DNA of 39,212 nt from Haloimpatiens lingqiaonensis (GTDB lineage: Bacteria; Bacillota; Clostridia; Clostridiales; Clostridiaceae), in the NCBI RefSeq assembly GCF_901447495.1, contig NZ_CABDWS010000024.1, positions 1 to 39,212 on the forward strand, read 5' to 3'. The notes beneath the pieces are model-generated. The model ran no database searches and had not been told where the DNA came from. It saw only the letters and a program-made list of their open reading frames with translations. Positions 1 to 7,392 of the stretch are shown piece after piece (position 1 is the first letter of the stretch; every line of letters starts with the position of its first letter). The translations under genes and the position numbers were made by a program.

Positions 1-103
1 AATGTGGATTTTCTTCATTTTATTCAGAAAATCTTTAATTTATAAATAAAAAAGCGTTTATAATCTTTTAGGCGGAACCTTTCGAAAAGTTATATGATAC
101 TTA

Positions 104-314
104 TTAAAATAAAATAGTAATTAAAATTCAATTTTATTTTAAATTTTCACAAAAGTAGGTTAACCCAACCATCTTCTATAATAAACAGAGCTCTAACCTT
201 CAGATGGAGTTTTTACTCCAACTGAAGGTTAGAGATCGTTATCCAGGACGTAGCTGCCGTTATCTCCCACTTTGTTAGAAGTGTGAGTGTTACGGCAGGT
301 AAGTCTCTGGATAA
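104..314 (-). other. Cluster of stable hairpins, candidate structured RNA or mobile palindromic repeat (element A)
   Basis: Three inverted repeats lie in a row. At 239-246/307-314 arms TTATCCAG and CTGGATAA enclose CTGCCGT (254-260)/ACGGCAG (292-298), which enclose a 9-bp arm pair with one mismatch (264-272/279-287) and a 6-base loop. At 191-203/222-234 a 13-bp perfect stem is followed, after an A-A mismatch, by TGGAGT/ACTCCA and a TTTT loop. At 104-115/131-142 a 12-bp AT-only stem occurs. Nested stems with internal loops look more like RNA than a terminator. The strand is a guess, made because the neighbouring genes are on minus. The outer hairpin resembles element B at 7281-7359. I cannot assign it to a known RNA family. 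Confidence 0.55.
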
Positions 315-430
315 ATTTTTCATTATAAATCAACAGGCTACGCCAAAAAAACTTTTTAAGTGCTCAACTTTTTACCTTATAGCTTGTTTTACTATTACAT
401 TTTATTTAATTAAAGATTTTCCAGAACATA

Positions 431-499
431 GTGGAGGAAAATCTCCCTTAACTCTTACTTCTTACTTTTTACCTCTTACTTAATTCTTACTTCCTCCAC
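431..499. repeat. Heptamer repeat element flanked by 9-bp inverted repeats
   Basis: Perfect inverted arms GTGGAGGAA (431-439) and TTCCTCCAC (491-499) flank a block built largely of 7-base units such as TCTTACT, TCTTACT, TTTTACC, TCTTACT. The layout matches the element at 679-737 and the core motif recurs at 16079-16111, so this is a dispersed family. Confidence 0.6.
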
Positions 500-600
500 A
501 AATTCTAATTTAAGAAATTCCATAGGAATTTCAACATTATTTGATATTTAATATTTGATATTTCCCCTGGCTGCCGCCAATAAAAGATTTGAGTTAAGGC

Positions 601-655
601 AAAAAAGACAAATAACATAATTTCACGTTATGAAATTATGTTATTTGTCTTTTTT
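601..655. terminator. Perfect 25-bp hairpin, bidirectional terminator of the citC-citX-citG unit
   Basis: Bases 601-625 and 631-655 are exact reverse complements with a 5-base loop (CGTTA). The stem starts with six A and ends with six T, so either strand would give a hairpin plus U-tract. It lies 175 bases past the citG stop codon on the minus strand, consistent with ending that transcript. No plus-strand gene upstream is visible in the window. Confidence 0.75.
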
Positions 656-678
656 AATTCTAAAATTTTTCATAATGC

Positions 679-808
679 AATGGAGAAAAATTCACCTTAA
701 TTATTAATTATTAATTATTAATTATTAACTCTCCATTCTCAACTTTCAATTCTCCACTATAACTTCTTACTAACTGTCAACTGTCCTTTGTCAATTGTCA
801 ATTGTCTC
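679..808. repeat. Three successive arrays of 7-bp units
   Basis: Inverted arms AATGGAGA (679-686) and TCTCCATT (730-737) flank about five copies of TAATTAT. This is followed by a shorter run of units of the CATTCTC/AACTTTC/AATTCTC kind, then by AACTGTC, AACTGTC, CTTTGTC, AATTGTC, AATTGTC (about 773-808). All three arrays keep a 7-base period while the unit sequence changes. Confidence 0.65.
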
Positions 809-829
809 TAGCCCACTAATTCTGGTCCA

Positions 830-1714
830 CTAAAAAAGTAGCTTTTTAACGTTATGAAAAAACACTGTTACTGCCAATAAATCCGCACAACCACCAGGGC
901 TTATGTTTCTGCTTATAAATTCATCATTTAAGTCCTTTACAGCTTTTCGTCCATTTTTAGTTTGCATTCCACCGATTTTCATTATGTATTTCGCTTTATT
1001 TTGAACTTCTTTTAAAACCTCTATATTGTGCCTATGTATTACATTAGTATCCTCACAACAACTCATTATACCAATTAAAGTGTGCACTAATCTGTCATTT
1101 GTATCTAAATCATTGTTTTCTTCATATATTTTTAAAGAATGCTCAAAAACTATAGGTATTCCCTTTTCTACTTCTCCACGTATTCCCTTAATACCATAGT
1201 TTTTATATAGAAATTCTCCATAAGTAAGGCTATTTTCATCTTTTCCATCCATAGCTTCTTCTAAATCTTCCCTTACTATTCCTTTAGTCATTCTTTTTAT
1301 AGTATTCTCTATTTCATCAAAATTCTTTTTCTCGTACATAGTCTTTAAAGCTGCTATACAAGATAAGCCCATTAAAAATATCATACCCTTATGAGTATTT
1401 ACCCCATTAGTGCTTTGAAGCATATGCTTGTCCCCTATTTTACCTATGTCCCTTGCCTCTTTAAAAATCTCTTTTTCGCCTTTAGAACTAAATCCAATTT
1501 CACTAAACTTGATCATGGTTTCCATAAGAGCACAGGTGCTATCTATAAAAGTAAAATAATTCATATCTTTGTGAGCTCCGTTACTCACAGGAGTTACAAG
1601 ACCGGGTTTAGGGAAAGCACTTACCTCATAGAGCATAGCCTTTACCGCCAAACTAGCTACAGTATAAATTTTATCTTTATGATTGTATTGTTCTCTATAG
1701 TTTTCTTTATTCAT
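830..1714 (-). CDS. citG: Triphosphoribosyl-dephospho-CoA synthase CitG
   Basis: CitG joins the ribose of ATP to dephospho-CoA, releasing adenine, to make the precursor of the prosthetic group of citrate/citramalate lyase. The 294-aa protein has the family blocks FPKPGLVTPVSNGAHKDM near residue 36, GVNTHKGMIFLMG near 104, and SPGGCADLLAVTVFFH close to the C-terminus, and is of normal length. The ATG has a GGAGAA site upstream and overlaps the end of citX by 8 bases, implying coupled translation. It is the last gene of the citC-citX-citG set and is followed by the hairpin at 601-655. In this locus its product presumably serves citramalate lyase rather than citrate lyase. Confidence 0.92.
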   Translation of the reverse strand: MNKENYREQYNHKDKIYTVASLAVKAMLYEVSAFPKPGLVTPVSNGAHKDMNYFTFIDSTCALMETMIKFSEIGFSSKGEKEIFKEARDIGKIGDKHMLQSTNGVNTHKGMIFLMGLSCIAALKTMYEKKNFDEIENTIKRMTKGIVREDLEEAMDGKDENSLTYGEFLYKNYGIKGIRGEVEKGIPIVFEHSLKIYEENNDLDTNDRLVHTLIGIMSCCEDTNVIHRHNIEVLKEVQNKAKYIMKIGGMQTKNGRKAVKDLNDEFISRNISPGGCADLLAVTVFFHNVKKLLF

Positions 1715-2294
1715 GCCTATTCTCCATATGTTTTTTTATATATTCCTCAAAGCTTTTCTCTATAAAATCAACTATCTCCTTTTGGCTGTGCCTTCTACTT
1801 CTTACGCATAGGTGAGCATCCTCATTACATATAAAGCACTTCCTACTAGATAACCCCAATTCTCTCCTACTTATCCCCTGACCTTTTTCATTATACACAT
1901 CTATATCCACAAATCTTCCCAATGGGTGCTTTTCTTCTATAGTTATGCACAGCTTTTTTACGTCTACAATATTTTTATTAACTACCATAAAAAATATAGG
2001 CCCTTCTGGAGTGAATTCTAATTGTTTAAATAATATATTCTCGCTGCTTTTTTCTATTATGGCTGTTTCCTGAGATTTTATATTTGTACAATCATATAAA
2101 CTTCCCACATTAAAAACTTTTATTAATTCATTTTTTAATACATTTACTATTTCCCTAGTTAATGTATTATCCTTATTAAGCCCTGGGTAATTAGCTCTTA
2201 CTACTATCAATGTATTTAAATATTTATCTAATATTTGTTTCTGCCTATCTACTCTTTTTTCCCTAGCATCTAATATATCTTCTGCACTATACAT
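1707..2294 (-). CDS. citX: Apo-citrate lyase phosphoribosyl-dephospho-CoA transferase CitX
   Basis: CitX transfers the finished prosthetic group to the serine of the acyl carrier subunit CitD. The 195-aa protein shows the CitX signature GRFVDIDVYNEKGQGISR (about residues 126-143), followed by a Cys/His segment (KCFICNEDAHLCVRSRRHS) typical of the family, and is of usual length. Its ATG lies 4 bases after the citC stop with only a weak ribosome binding site, so translation probably depends on ribosomes finishing citC. Some species fuse CitX to CitG; here they are separate and overlap slightly. Confidence 0.9.
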   Translation of the reverse strand: MYSAEDILDAREKRVDRQKQILDKYLNTLIVVRANYPGLNKDNTLTREIVNVLKNELIKVFNVGSLYDCTNIKSQETAIIEKSSENILFKQLEFTPEGPIFFMVVNKNIVDVKKLCITIEEKHPLGRFVDIDVYNEKGQGISRRELGLSSRKCFICNEDAHLCVRSRRHSQKEIVDFIEKSFEEYIKKHMENRHE

Positions 2295-2298
2295 ATGT

Positions 2299-3345
2299 CT
2301 AATGTGGAGAATTACTTTTCTTTATCTTCTCCATTATCTCCTTTCCTTTTTCCGTATTTAAAAATTCAAAGGTAACTTCAGGTATTAAATTTTTCAATTC
2401 TTCTATTTTATCTTCCTTTATAAACTCCCTAACCCTAGATGCACTTATAGCCTCACCACTAAATTCTTTTCTCTTAATTTCTGTAACTTCTACACCATAA
2501 TTAATTAGTACCTCTTTTAATGTAGCATTATAGGCTCTAGTTACATTGCAATAAGGTTCTTCTCCTACAAATCTGTTGTTTATATTTAACTCCTTACAAA
2601 AGTATTCTCCAAATATATTTGCATCTAGCTTTGTAAATCCTTTTAGTCTTTCATCTTCTTTTCTTAAAAAATATGAAGGAAATGTAGCTGAAGATATTAT
2701 ATACTCCGTTCCGGGTATGACTTTTACATTCTTTAAATCTTCCACTCCCTTTTTAACCAATCCGTATCTTTCTTTAAAAGGGAAAAGTGATTTATCTTCT
2801 TCCACTATAAAAACTAAAACTTCTTCACTTTCCATAGCTGCTTTTTCTATTAAATATCTATGTCCCTTTGTAAAAGGATTGCAATTCATAACGATAGCAG
2901 ATCTTTTTTTATTCACATCTATATCATATTTCTTAATTATGTTTTTAAGTGTACCTTTTATATCATATATGCCTCTTTCTAATAAAGCTACTTCATCTAC
3001 CTTTGTAACTGTATTAAAATTTAGTGATGAAAATATATCTATATTTTTAGGCTTAGTAAATATAAAATTGTGATAAATCCCCTGTTCAAAAGACTTATCT
3101 ATTAAATTGGTTATAAGTGTAGATGTAACCCCTTCCCCCTGTAAATCAGGAGATACAGCAAAACACTTAAACACATTTTTAGCCTTAGAACAAGTAGCCA
3201 CTATTTTATCCACATTATTTCTTAAAACTATAGTATAATCCACATCTTTATCCAGAATTAAACCAAAACTGTTTAAAAACTCTTCCACTTCTTTTCTTTC
3301 TTCTTCTTTTCTTAAATTTATTTTTGATAGTTTTAAGTCGTACAT
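2299..3345 (-). CDS. citC: [Citrate (pro-3S)-lyase] ligase CitC
   Basis: CitC uses ATP and acetate to acetylate the thiol of the lyase prosthetic group, switching the enzyme on. In the 348-aa protein residues 1-120 resemble a GNAT acetyltransferase-like domain (SPDLQGEGVTSTLI). The rest is a nucleotidyltransferase domain with the nucleotide-binding motif NCNPFTKGHRYLIEKA at about residue 154. Length and order match the family. The start is preceded by AAGGGTGA. Upstream lies a gene remnant and then the citF terminator, so citC probably starts a separate transcript or depends on read-through. Substrate choice (citramalate lyase) is inferred from context. Confidence 0.92.
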   Translation of the reverse strand: MYDLKLSKINLRKEEERKEVEEFLNSFGLILDKDVDYTIVLRNNVDKIVATCSKAKNVFKCFAVSPDLQGEGVTSTLITNLIDKSFEQGIYHNFIFTKPKNIDIFSSLNFNTVTKVDEVALLERGIYDIKGTLKNIIKKYDIDVNKKRSAIVMNCNPFTKGHRYLIEKAAMESEEVLVFIVEEDKSLFPFKERYGLVKKGVEDLKNVKVIPGTEYIISSATFPSYFLRKEDERLKGFTKLDANIFGEYFCKELNINNRFVGEEPYCNVTRAYNATLKEVLINYGVEVTEIKRKEFSGEAISASRVREFIKEDKIEELKNLIPEVTFEFLNTEKGKEIMEKIKKSNSPH

Positions 3346-3382
3346 ATAAAATCACCCTTATTTTTTAATTAAATTTTTTAAA

Positions 3383-3820
3383 TTATATTAGTGCTTTTAA
3401 ACATTCAATCACTATATCTGGTCTATCTATGTAAACTTCATGCTCACTATTTTCCGCAATTACTAGCTTTCCCTTATTTGAAAGCTTTGATAACTCTATT
3501 TGCAAATCACGCCACTGAGCTTCATATAATACAGCTTCTTTCTCTGGAATCTGATACTTAATCCAGCTATCCACTGCTATCTTACTATCCCTTGCTATTA
3601 CTATAAGAGGAACATTAGGAAACTCTGAAATACTTTTTATGTCTTTACTATCCCTATCCCAATTTTCAAATTCCTCTGCTATAGTTTTGTGAAGTACATT
3701 ACTTGTAAAAAACCCCTCTACATTTTTCATATCACTACAGCACATGCGTTTTATATAACTTGAAATAATATTTTCATTCTGAATCTTTAATTCTTCCTTA
3801 GATTTTTTTGAAGCCCCCTA
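3383..3820 (-). pseudogene. C-terminal remnant of an alpha/beta hydrolase
   Basis: The frame from the ATG at 3745 encodes 120 aa matching the C-terminal third of alpha/beta-fold hydrolases: a strand with VPLIVIARDSK, a lid region, then NSEHEVYIDRPDIVIE, where the His of SEH would be the catalytic histidine. The nucleophile elbow (GxSxG) and the oxyanion strand are absent. The same frame stays open upstream to the TAG at 3818-3820 and reads as plausible lid sequence (KEELKIQNENIISSYIKR), so the remnant is longer than the ATG suggests. It is a truncated, presumably inactive gene. It could in principle be expressed as a small protein, but no good ribosome binding site precedes the ATG. Confidence 0.7.
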
Positions 3821-3937
3821 AATATTTTTTCCCCTATTCCATATGCCAAATTTTTTTATACAACTCTCTTCTTTCAAGTTCTCTTTAGCTGATGCAATTT
3901 TTCCTTTATTACTTGTTACAAATACAATTTCTTTCAT
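3818..3937 (-). pseudogene. N-terminal fragment of a RdgB/HAM1-like NTP pyrophosphatase
   Basis: The 39-codon frame begins MKEIVFVTSNKGKIASAKEN, the typical first strand and nucleotide-binding loop of the inosine-triphosphate pyrophosphatase (RdgB/HAM1) family (usual length about 190-200 aa). It then loses similarity and meets TAG at 3818-3820. Beyond the stop the same frame continues into the hydrolase remnant. A GGAG site precedes the ATG and a TATAAT-like -10 lies at 3989-3994 (minus), with no convincing -35. This is a deletion scar joining the ends of two unrelated genes. Confidence 0.6.
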
Positions 3938-4108
3938 ACAATTCAACTCCATAAATAAATCTAGTTGTAAATAAAAATTTATATAACAATTATAACATTG
4001 ATTTATTAGAAATAGATAACTTAACTATTAGATCTAAATACTAATTTGTAAAATATTTTCCTTAACTCAAACTAAATTACAATATATTTTATCCTTATTT
4101 AAATAATA

Positions 4109-4153
4109 AAAAAGTGCTAGCTTTGATATTAAGTTTATTAACTAGCACTTTTT
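4109..4153 (-). terminator. Terminator downstream of citF
   Basis: Arms AAAAAGTGCTAG (4109-4120) and CTAGCACTTTTT (4142-4153) are perfect complements. Read on the minus strand the stem is followed by TTTTTTATTATT. It starts 15 bases after the citF stop and separates the glutamate pathway genes from citC-citX-citG. Between it and the remnant at 3937 the sequence is AT-rich with no other recognisable feature. Confidence 0.8.
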
Positions 4154-4167
4154 ACTTTATTGAATTA

Positions 4168-5709
4168 TTAAATTACTGGTTTTCTAACCACATCTATTAC
4201 AGTACCATCTCTGTATTCAACCACAGCCACCACTTCGTCTGTAAGTTCTATAGCATTTGGTTTTCCTGTGATTTTTTCTGCCATATCCTTTAATTCTTCT
4301 ATAGTCATCACTGGTAAATTTGTATTTTGTAATTTTTCCATTAAGTCTTTTCTATTTGGATTTACTGCTATACCTCTTTCTGTTACAATTACATCTATGC
4401 TTTCTCCTGGGGTAGTTACAGTAGTTACTCTATCTTTTATTATTGGAAGTCTTGCTTTCATTAGGTTTGTAACTACTATGGCAAGTTTTGCACCTGCTGC
4501 TGTGTCACTATGTCCACCAGAACCTCCCATTATGATTCCATCAGAACCTGTAGTAACATTAACGTTGAAATCAGTGTCTATTTCTGTAGCACCTAAAATC
4601 ATAACATCTAGATTGTTAGCTACACATCCTTTATTATGAGGATTTCCATACATAGATGCGGACATGCCTTGATGCTTTGGATTATTTTTATAAGAATCTA
4701 CTGCTTTTAAATCAAAGCACTGTACATCAAATATATTTCTAAATAAACCTTCTTCTAGCATTTCTACAATATATCCAGTAACTCCGCCGGCTGCAAAGCT
4801 TCCTACTACTTCTTCCTTCTTCATGATTTCCTTTAATTCTGCTGCCACTGCTAGAGATGTTCCACCAGCTCCAGTTTGGAATGAGAACCCATCCTTAACT
4901 AGTCCTGATGCCTTTATAACTTGTGAAGCCATTTTAGCTATTTTAAGTCCCACAGGATCCTTTGTTATTTTTGTAGTTCCTGAAACTATTCCTTTAGGGT
5001 CTCCTATGCTTTCTACTTTTACTACATAGTCCACATGATGCTGACTTATTTCTATTGGACATGCTGGATATGGAACTAAATTATCTGTTACAGCTACTAC
5101 CTTATCAGCATATTCTGCATCTGGCGCTGCATATCCTAGAGAACCACAAGCTGCTGGTCCTTCTACTCCATTTATATTTCCGTAAGTATCTGATGTAGGT
5201 GCAGCTATAAATGCCACATCTATGTGTAGATCTCCACTTTCAATGGCTCTAGCTCTTCCTCCATGAGTATGCATTACAGCTGGTTTCTTTAAAAGTCCTA
5301 AAGAAATAGCTCTTGCTACAGGACCTGACATGTAATTAGCGTAAACTCCTGTTACTACTCCTGATTTTATATGTTCTACTAATGGTGCATGTGCAGGGAA
5401 TATAGAACTAGCCGCTATTGTTAAATCCTTTATTCCTCTTTTAGCTATGGTATCCACTACCATGTTAAGCACATAGTCTCCATTTCTTAAATGATGGTGA
5501 AATGAAATGGTCATTCCATCTTTTATTTCTACTTTATCCAAAGCTTCTTCTATGCTATTTAAAACCTTAGAATCTTCTGGTTTTACTGTCTTTACTTTTA
5601 CAGATTTTATTGTCTTTTCTCCATCTTCTGCAAAAGCACCCTTAAAAGGTGTCACTTCCTTATATCCTTCTATTTTTTCAGGTATCTCTCTACCCAATAC
5701 ATTTTTCAT
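4168..5709 (-). CDS. citF: Citrate/citramalate lyase alpha subunit (acyl-ACP transferase) CitF
   Basis: The alpha subunit swaps the acetyl group on the CitD thioester for citramalate (or citrate), forming citramalyl-ACP and free acetate. The 513-aa length and blocks such as MTISFHHHLRNGDYVLN (about 60-76), HIDVAFIAAPTSDTYGN and GSGGHSDTAAGAKL match the CitF family, which belongs to the CoA-transferase superfamily. The ATG has a good GAGGTGAT site. It is the last gene before the terminator at 4109-4153. Citrate and citramalate lyases cannot be told apart by motif; the position behind methylaspartate ammonia-lyase and mesaconase argues for citramalate. Confidence 0.93.
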   Translation of the reverse strand: MKNVLGREIPEKIEGYKEVTPFKGAFAEDGEKTIKSVKVKTVKPEDSKVLNSIEEALDKVEIKDGMTISFHHHLRNGDYVLNMVVDTIAKRGIKDLTIAASSIFPAHAPLVEHIKSGVVTGVYANYMSGPVARAISLGLLKKPAVMHTHGGRARAIESGDLHIDVAFIAAPTSDTYGNINGVEGPAACGSLGYAAPDAEYADKVVAVTDNLVPYPACPIEISQHHVDYVVKVESIGDPKGIVSGTTKITKDPVGLKIAKMASQVIKASGLVKDGFSFQTGAGGTSLAVAAELKEIMKKEEVVGSFAAGGVTGYIVEMLEEGLFRNIFDVQCFDLKAVDSYKNNPKHQGMSASMYGNPHNKGCVANNLDVMILGATEIDTDFNVNVTTGSDGIIMGGSGGHSDTAAGAKLAIVVTNLMKARLPIIKDRVTTVTTPGESIDVIVTERGIAVNPNRKDLMEKLQNTNLPVMTIEELKDMAEKITGKPNAIELTDEVVAVVEYRDGTVIDVVRKPVI

Positions 5710-5819
5710 TTTATCACCTCTAAATTCTGTTAAATAAATCCTTAACTTTCCTGTCTCTATTCAACATAATTTCAATTGTATTTTACCTCTACATATTGTA
5801 ACTTTGTAAAATCACTCTA

Positions 5820-5897
5820 TTTTTAATCTTCAATTTCTTATTTTTAATCTTCAATTTCTTATTTTTAATTCTTAATTCTCAATTTTTAATTCTAAAC
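5820..5897. repeat. 21-bp tandem repeat built of 7-bp units
   Basis: Two exact copies of a 21-base unit (5820-5840 and 5841-5861) are followed by degenerate copies to about 5897. Each 21-base unit is three 7-mers of the pattern TTTTTAA, TCTTCAA, TTTCTTA, and the degenerate part keeps the 7-base phase. It lies between citE and citF and runs into the citE stop codon. Confidence 0.75.
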
Positions 5898-6764
5898 AAG
5901 TCCTAGCATTTTAGCTAATTCGTAAGTAGTTTTAGCTCTATTTATAACTGGCGCATCTACCATTTTTCCATCTAAAGAGAATACACCTTTTCCTTCACTT
6001 TCAGCTTCTTCCTTAGCTTCTAATACTCTTATAGCATGTTTTATTTCATCTTCTGTTGGTGCAAATACTGAATGTATTGTATCTATTTGTCTTGGATTTA
6101 TAGATGACTTACCTGTCATACCTAATCCTTTAGCTTTCATTGTATCTAGTCTTAGTCCTTCATAATCATTTGTATCTGTAAATGGAGTATCTATAGCATC
6201 TACTCTCATGGCTCTACAAGCTGTAGCCACTTTATTTCTTGCATAAAGAATCTCATCACCCTGTTTAGTTCTCTTTACTCCAAAGTCTGAAGTTAAGTCT
6301 TCTCCTCCTAAAAGAACTCCCTCTATTCTCTTAGAAGCTTTTATTACATCATAAACAGTTTCAAGTCCAAAGGCAGTTTCTATTAAAGCAAATAGTTTTA
6401 TGCTGCCTTCTTCAAAGCCCTCTTCTTTTTCTATTTTAGAAATCATGTTGTCCACTTCTTTTATTTGTTCTTCTGTAGCTTTAGGAACCATTATTACATC
6501 CGGTTTTACTCTAGCTATAGTATCTATATCCTTTGGTCCGAATTCTGTATCTAAAGGATTTACTCTAACTACCACTTCTACATTAGAATAATCTACATTT
6601 TTAATAGCCTCTCTTACAAGTATTCTAGCTCCATCTTTTTCAGTTATGCTAACTGCATCTTCTAAGTCTAATATTATAGAATCTGAACCAAGAATGCCCG
6701 CGTTTTGAAGCATTCCTGGATTGTTTCCAGGCATAAATAACATAGTTCTTCTTAATCTTTTCAT
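5892..6764 (-). CDS. citE: Citramalate lyase beta subunit (acyl-ACP lyase) CitE
   Basis: The beta subunit cleaves citramalyl-ACP to acetyl-ACP and pyruvate (citryl-ACP to oxaloacetate in citrate lyase). The 290-aa TIM-barrel protein shows RRTMLFMPGNNPGMLQ at the start, SIILDLEDAV (about 29-38), the EDLTSDFGVKRT segment and GMTGKSSINPRQI, where family members bind Mg2+ and substrate. Length is normal. The stop codon lies inside the tandem repeat at 5820-5897. Citramalate as substrate is inferred from the neighbouring pathway genes. Confidence 0.93.
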   Translation of the reverse strand: MKRLRRTMLFMPGNNPGMLQNAGILGSDSIILDLEDAVSITEKDGARILVREAIKNVDYSNVEVVVRVNPLDTEFGPKDIDTIARVKPDVIMVPKATEEQIKEVDNMISKIEKEEGFEEGSIKLFALIETAFGLETVYDVIKASKRIEGVLLGGEDLTSDFGVKRTKQGDEILYARNKVATACRAMRVDAIDTPFTDTNDYEGLRLDTMKAKGLGMTGKSSINPRQIDTIHSVFAPTEDEIKHAIRVLEAKEEAESEGKGVFSLDGKMVDAPVINRAKTTYELAKMLGLV

Positions 6765-6920
6765 ATTTTCACCTTCTCATTGTTTTTTCAATATCTATTT
6801 CTTAATCACTAACACCCAAATTTTATCTACTTTTTATAAAAAGTATTTTAACCCTATAAATTTTAAAATATGTTCACTTCATACAATTAAGTGCTGCTAA
6901 TTCAGCATTACTTCTATTTC

Positions 6921-7187
6921 TTAAATAGTAGCTCTTTTAATAGCTGTTTCCACTCTTGCCTTTATTGTGTAATCTAAGGCTCCTTTATCTTCTGCTTTTA
7001 TCTTAACTTCTTCAACTTTCAATTCCTTTAAAGTATTCATTATAGTTTCTTTTATGGCTTCACCAAATTGTTTCATAACAATGCTATCAATTTCTACTTC
7101 TATACCGCCATCCATGTTTGGCATAACTGTTATCATCACATCATTTGACTCTAGTGTACCTGCTTTTGCTACCTTTTCTATTTTCAT
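6921..7187 (-). CDS. citD: Citramalate lyase acyl carrier protein (gamma subunit) CitD
   Basis: CitD is the small acyl carrier that bears the phosphoribosyl-dephospho-CoA arm. The start chosen is the ATG at 7185-7187, preceded by AGGTGAAAAC, giving 88 aa that begin MKIEKVAKAGTLESNDVMI, as in the family. An upstream in-frame ATG would add 25 residues without similarity. Ser14 in GTLESND is the expected attachment residue. The order citD-citE-citF is the standard lyase order. The 205-base gap upstream, toward mesaconase beta, contains element B. Confidence 0.92.
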   Translation of the reverse strand: MKIEKVAKAGTLESNDVMITVMPNMDGGIEVEIDSIVMKQFGEAIKETIMNTLKELKVEEVKIKAEDKGALDYTIKARVETAIKRATI

Positions 7188-7280
7188 GTTTTCACCTACT
7201 TTTATATTAATTTTAAATCTATATTTTCTGTTAATGTACAATCCCCTTAGCACATCTAACAAATTAATTCTTATTTCTAA

Positions 7281-7359
7281 TTATCATCCAAGGCAATAGC
7301 TACCGTCATATCCCGCCTTAAAGTAGATGGAAATATTTCGATAACTAAGCTATGGATAA
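7281..7359. repeat. Structured repeat related to the element at 239-314 (element B)
   Basis: It begins TTATC and ends GGATAAAT like the earlier element. Both share a core of the form TAGCT-A/G-CCGT-T/C-AT-A/C-TCCC on the same strand, followed by a shared TAAG near the right end. Short inverted arms ATAGCT/AGCTAT remain, but the inner stems are eroded. Overall identity by eye is roughly 60 percent, so homology is probable rather than certain. It lies in the citD 5' leader. Confidence 0.45.
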
Positions 7360-7392
7360 ATTATAACCTTATCTAAATCATATTACTTTTTA

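Larger units (their letters stand above)
1..829. other. Gene-free stretch downstream of citG
   Basis: No credible gene lies in these 829 bases. They hold a cluster of inverted repeats (104-142, 191-234, 239-314), two 7-bp-unit repeat elements (431-499 and 679-808) and a 25-bp perfect hairpin (601-655), each listed separately. A 66-codon plus-strand frame at 283-483 runs through the structured element and the repeats, has no convincing ribosome binding site and resembles no family I know. Bases 1-103 and 315-430 are AT-rich and I see nothing else in them. Confidence 0.75.

Noticed and set aside
239-314. Known riboswitch class (c-di-GMP, cobalamin, glutamine)
   Set aside because: I could not match the conserved core motifs of these classes in either element copy, and the element at 239-314 lies downstream of a gene rather than in a leader.
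283-483. 66-codon plus-strand frame
   Set aside because: It runs through a hairpin element and heptamer repeats, has no convincing ribosome binding site and no family resemblance. Treated as chance.
431-808. CRISPR-like repeats
   Set aside because: Units are 7 bases, contiguous and without unique spacers. No cas genes are present.
2576-3073. 165-codon frame antisense to citC and similar antisense frames through the ribosomal cluster
   Set aside because: They are reverse-strand shadows of well-supported genes and lack family motifs or credible ribosome binding sites.
3818-3820. In-frame TAG as a possible pyrrolysine or read-through codon
   Set aside because: The segments on each side belong to different, incomplete protein families, so a deletion scar explains it better. 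No pyrrolysine genes are in view.
4168-7187. Citrate fermentation locus
   Set aside because: The lyase genes are directly downstream of methylaspartate ammonia-lyase and mesaconase, and no citrate carrier or oxaloacetate decarboxylase is present, so citramalate is the likelier substrate.
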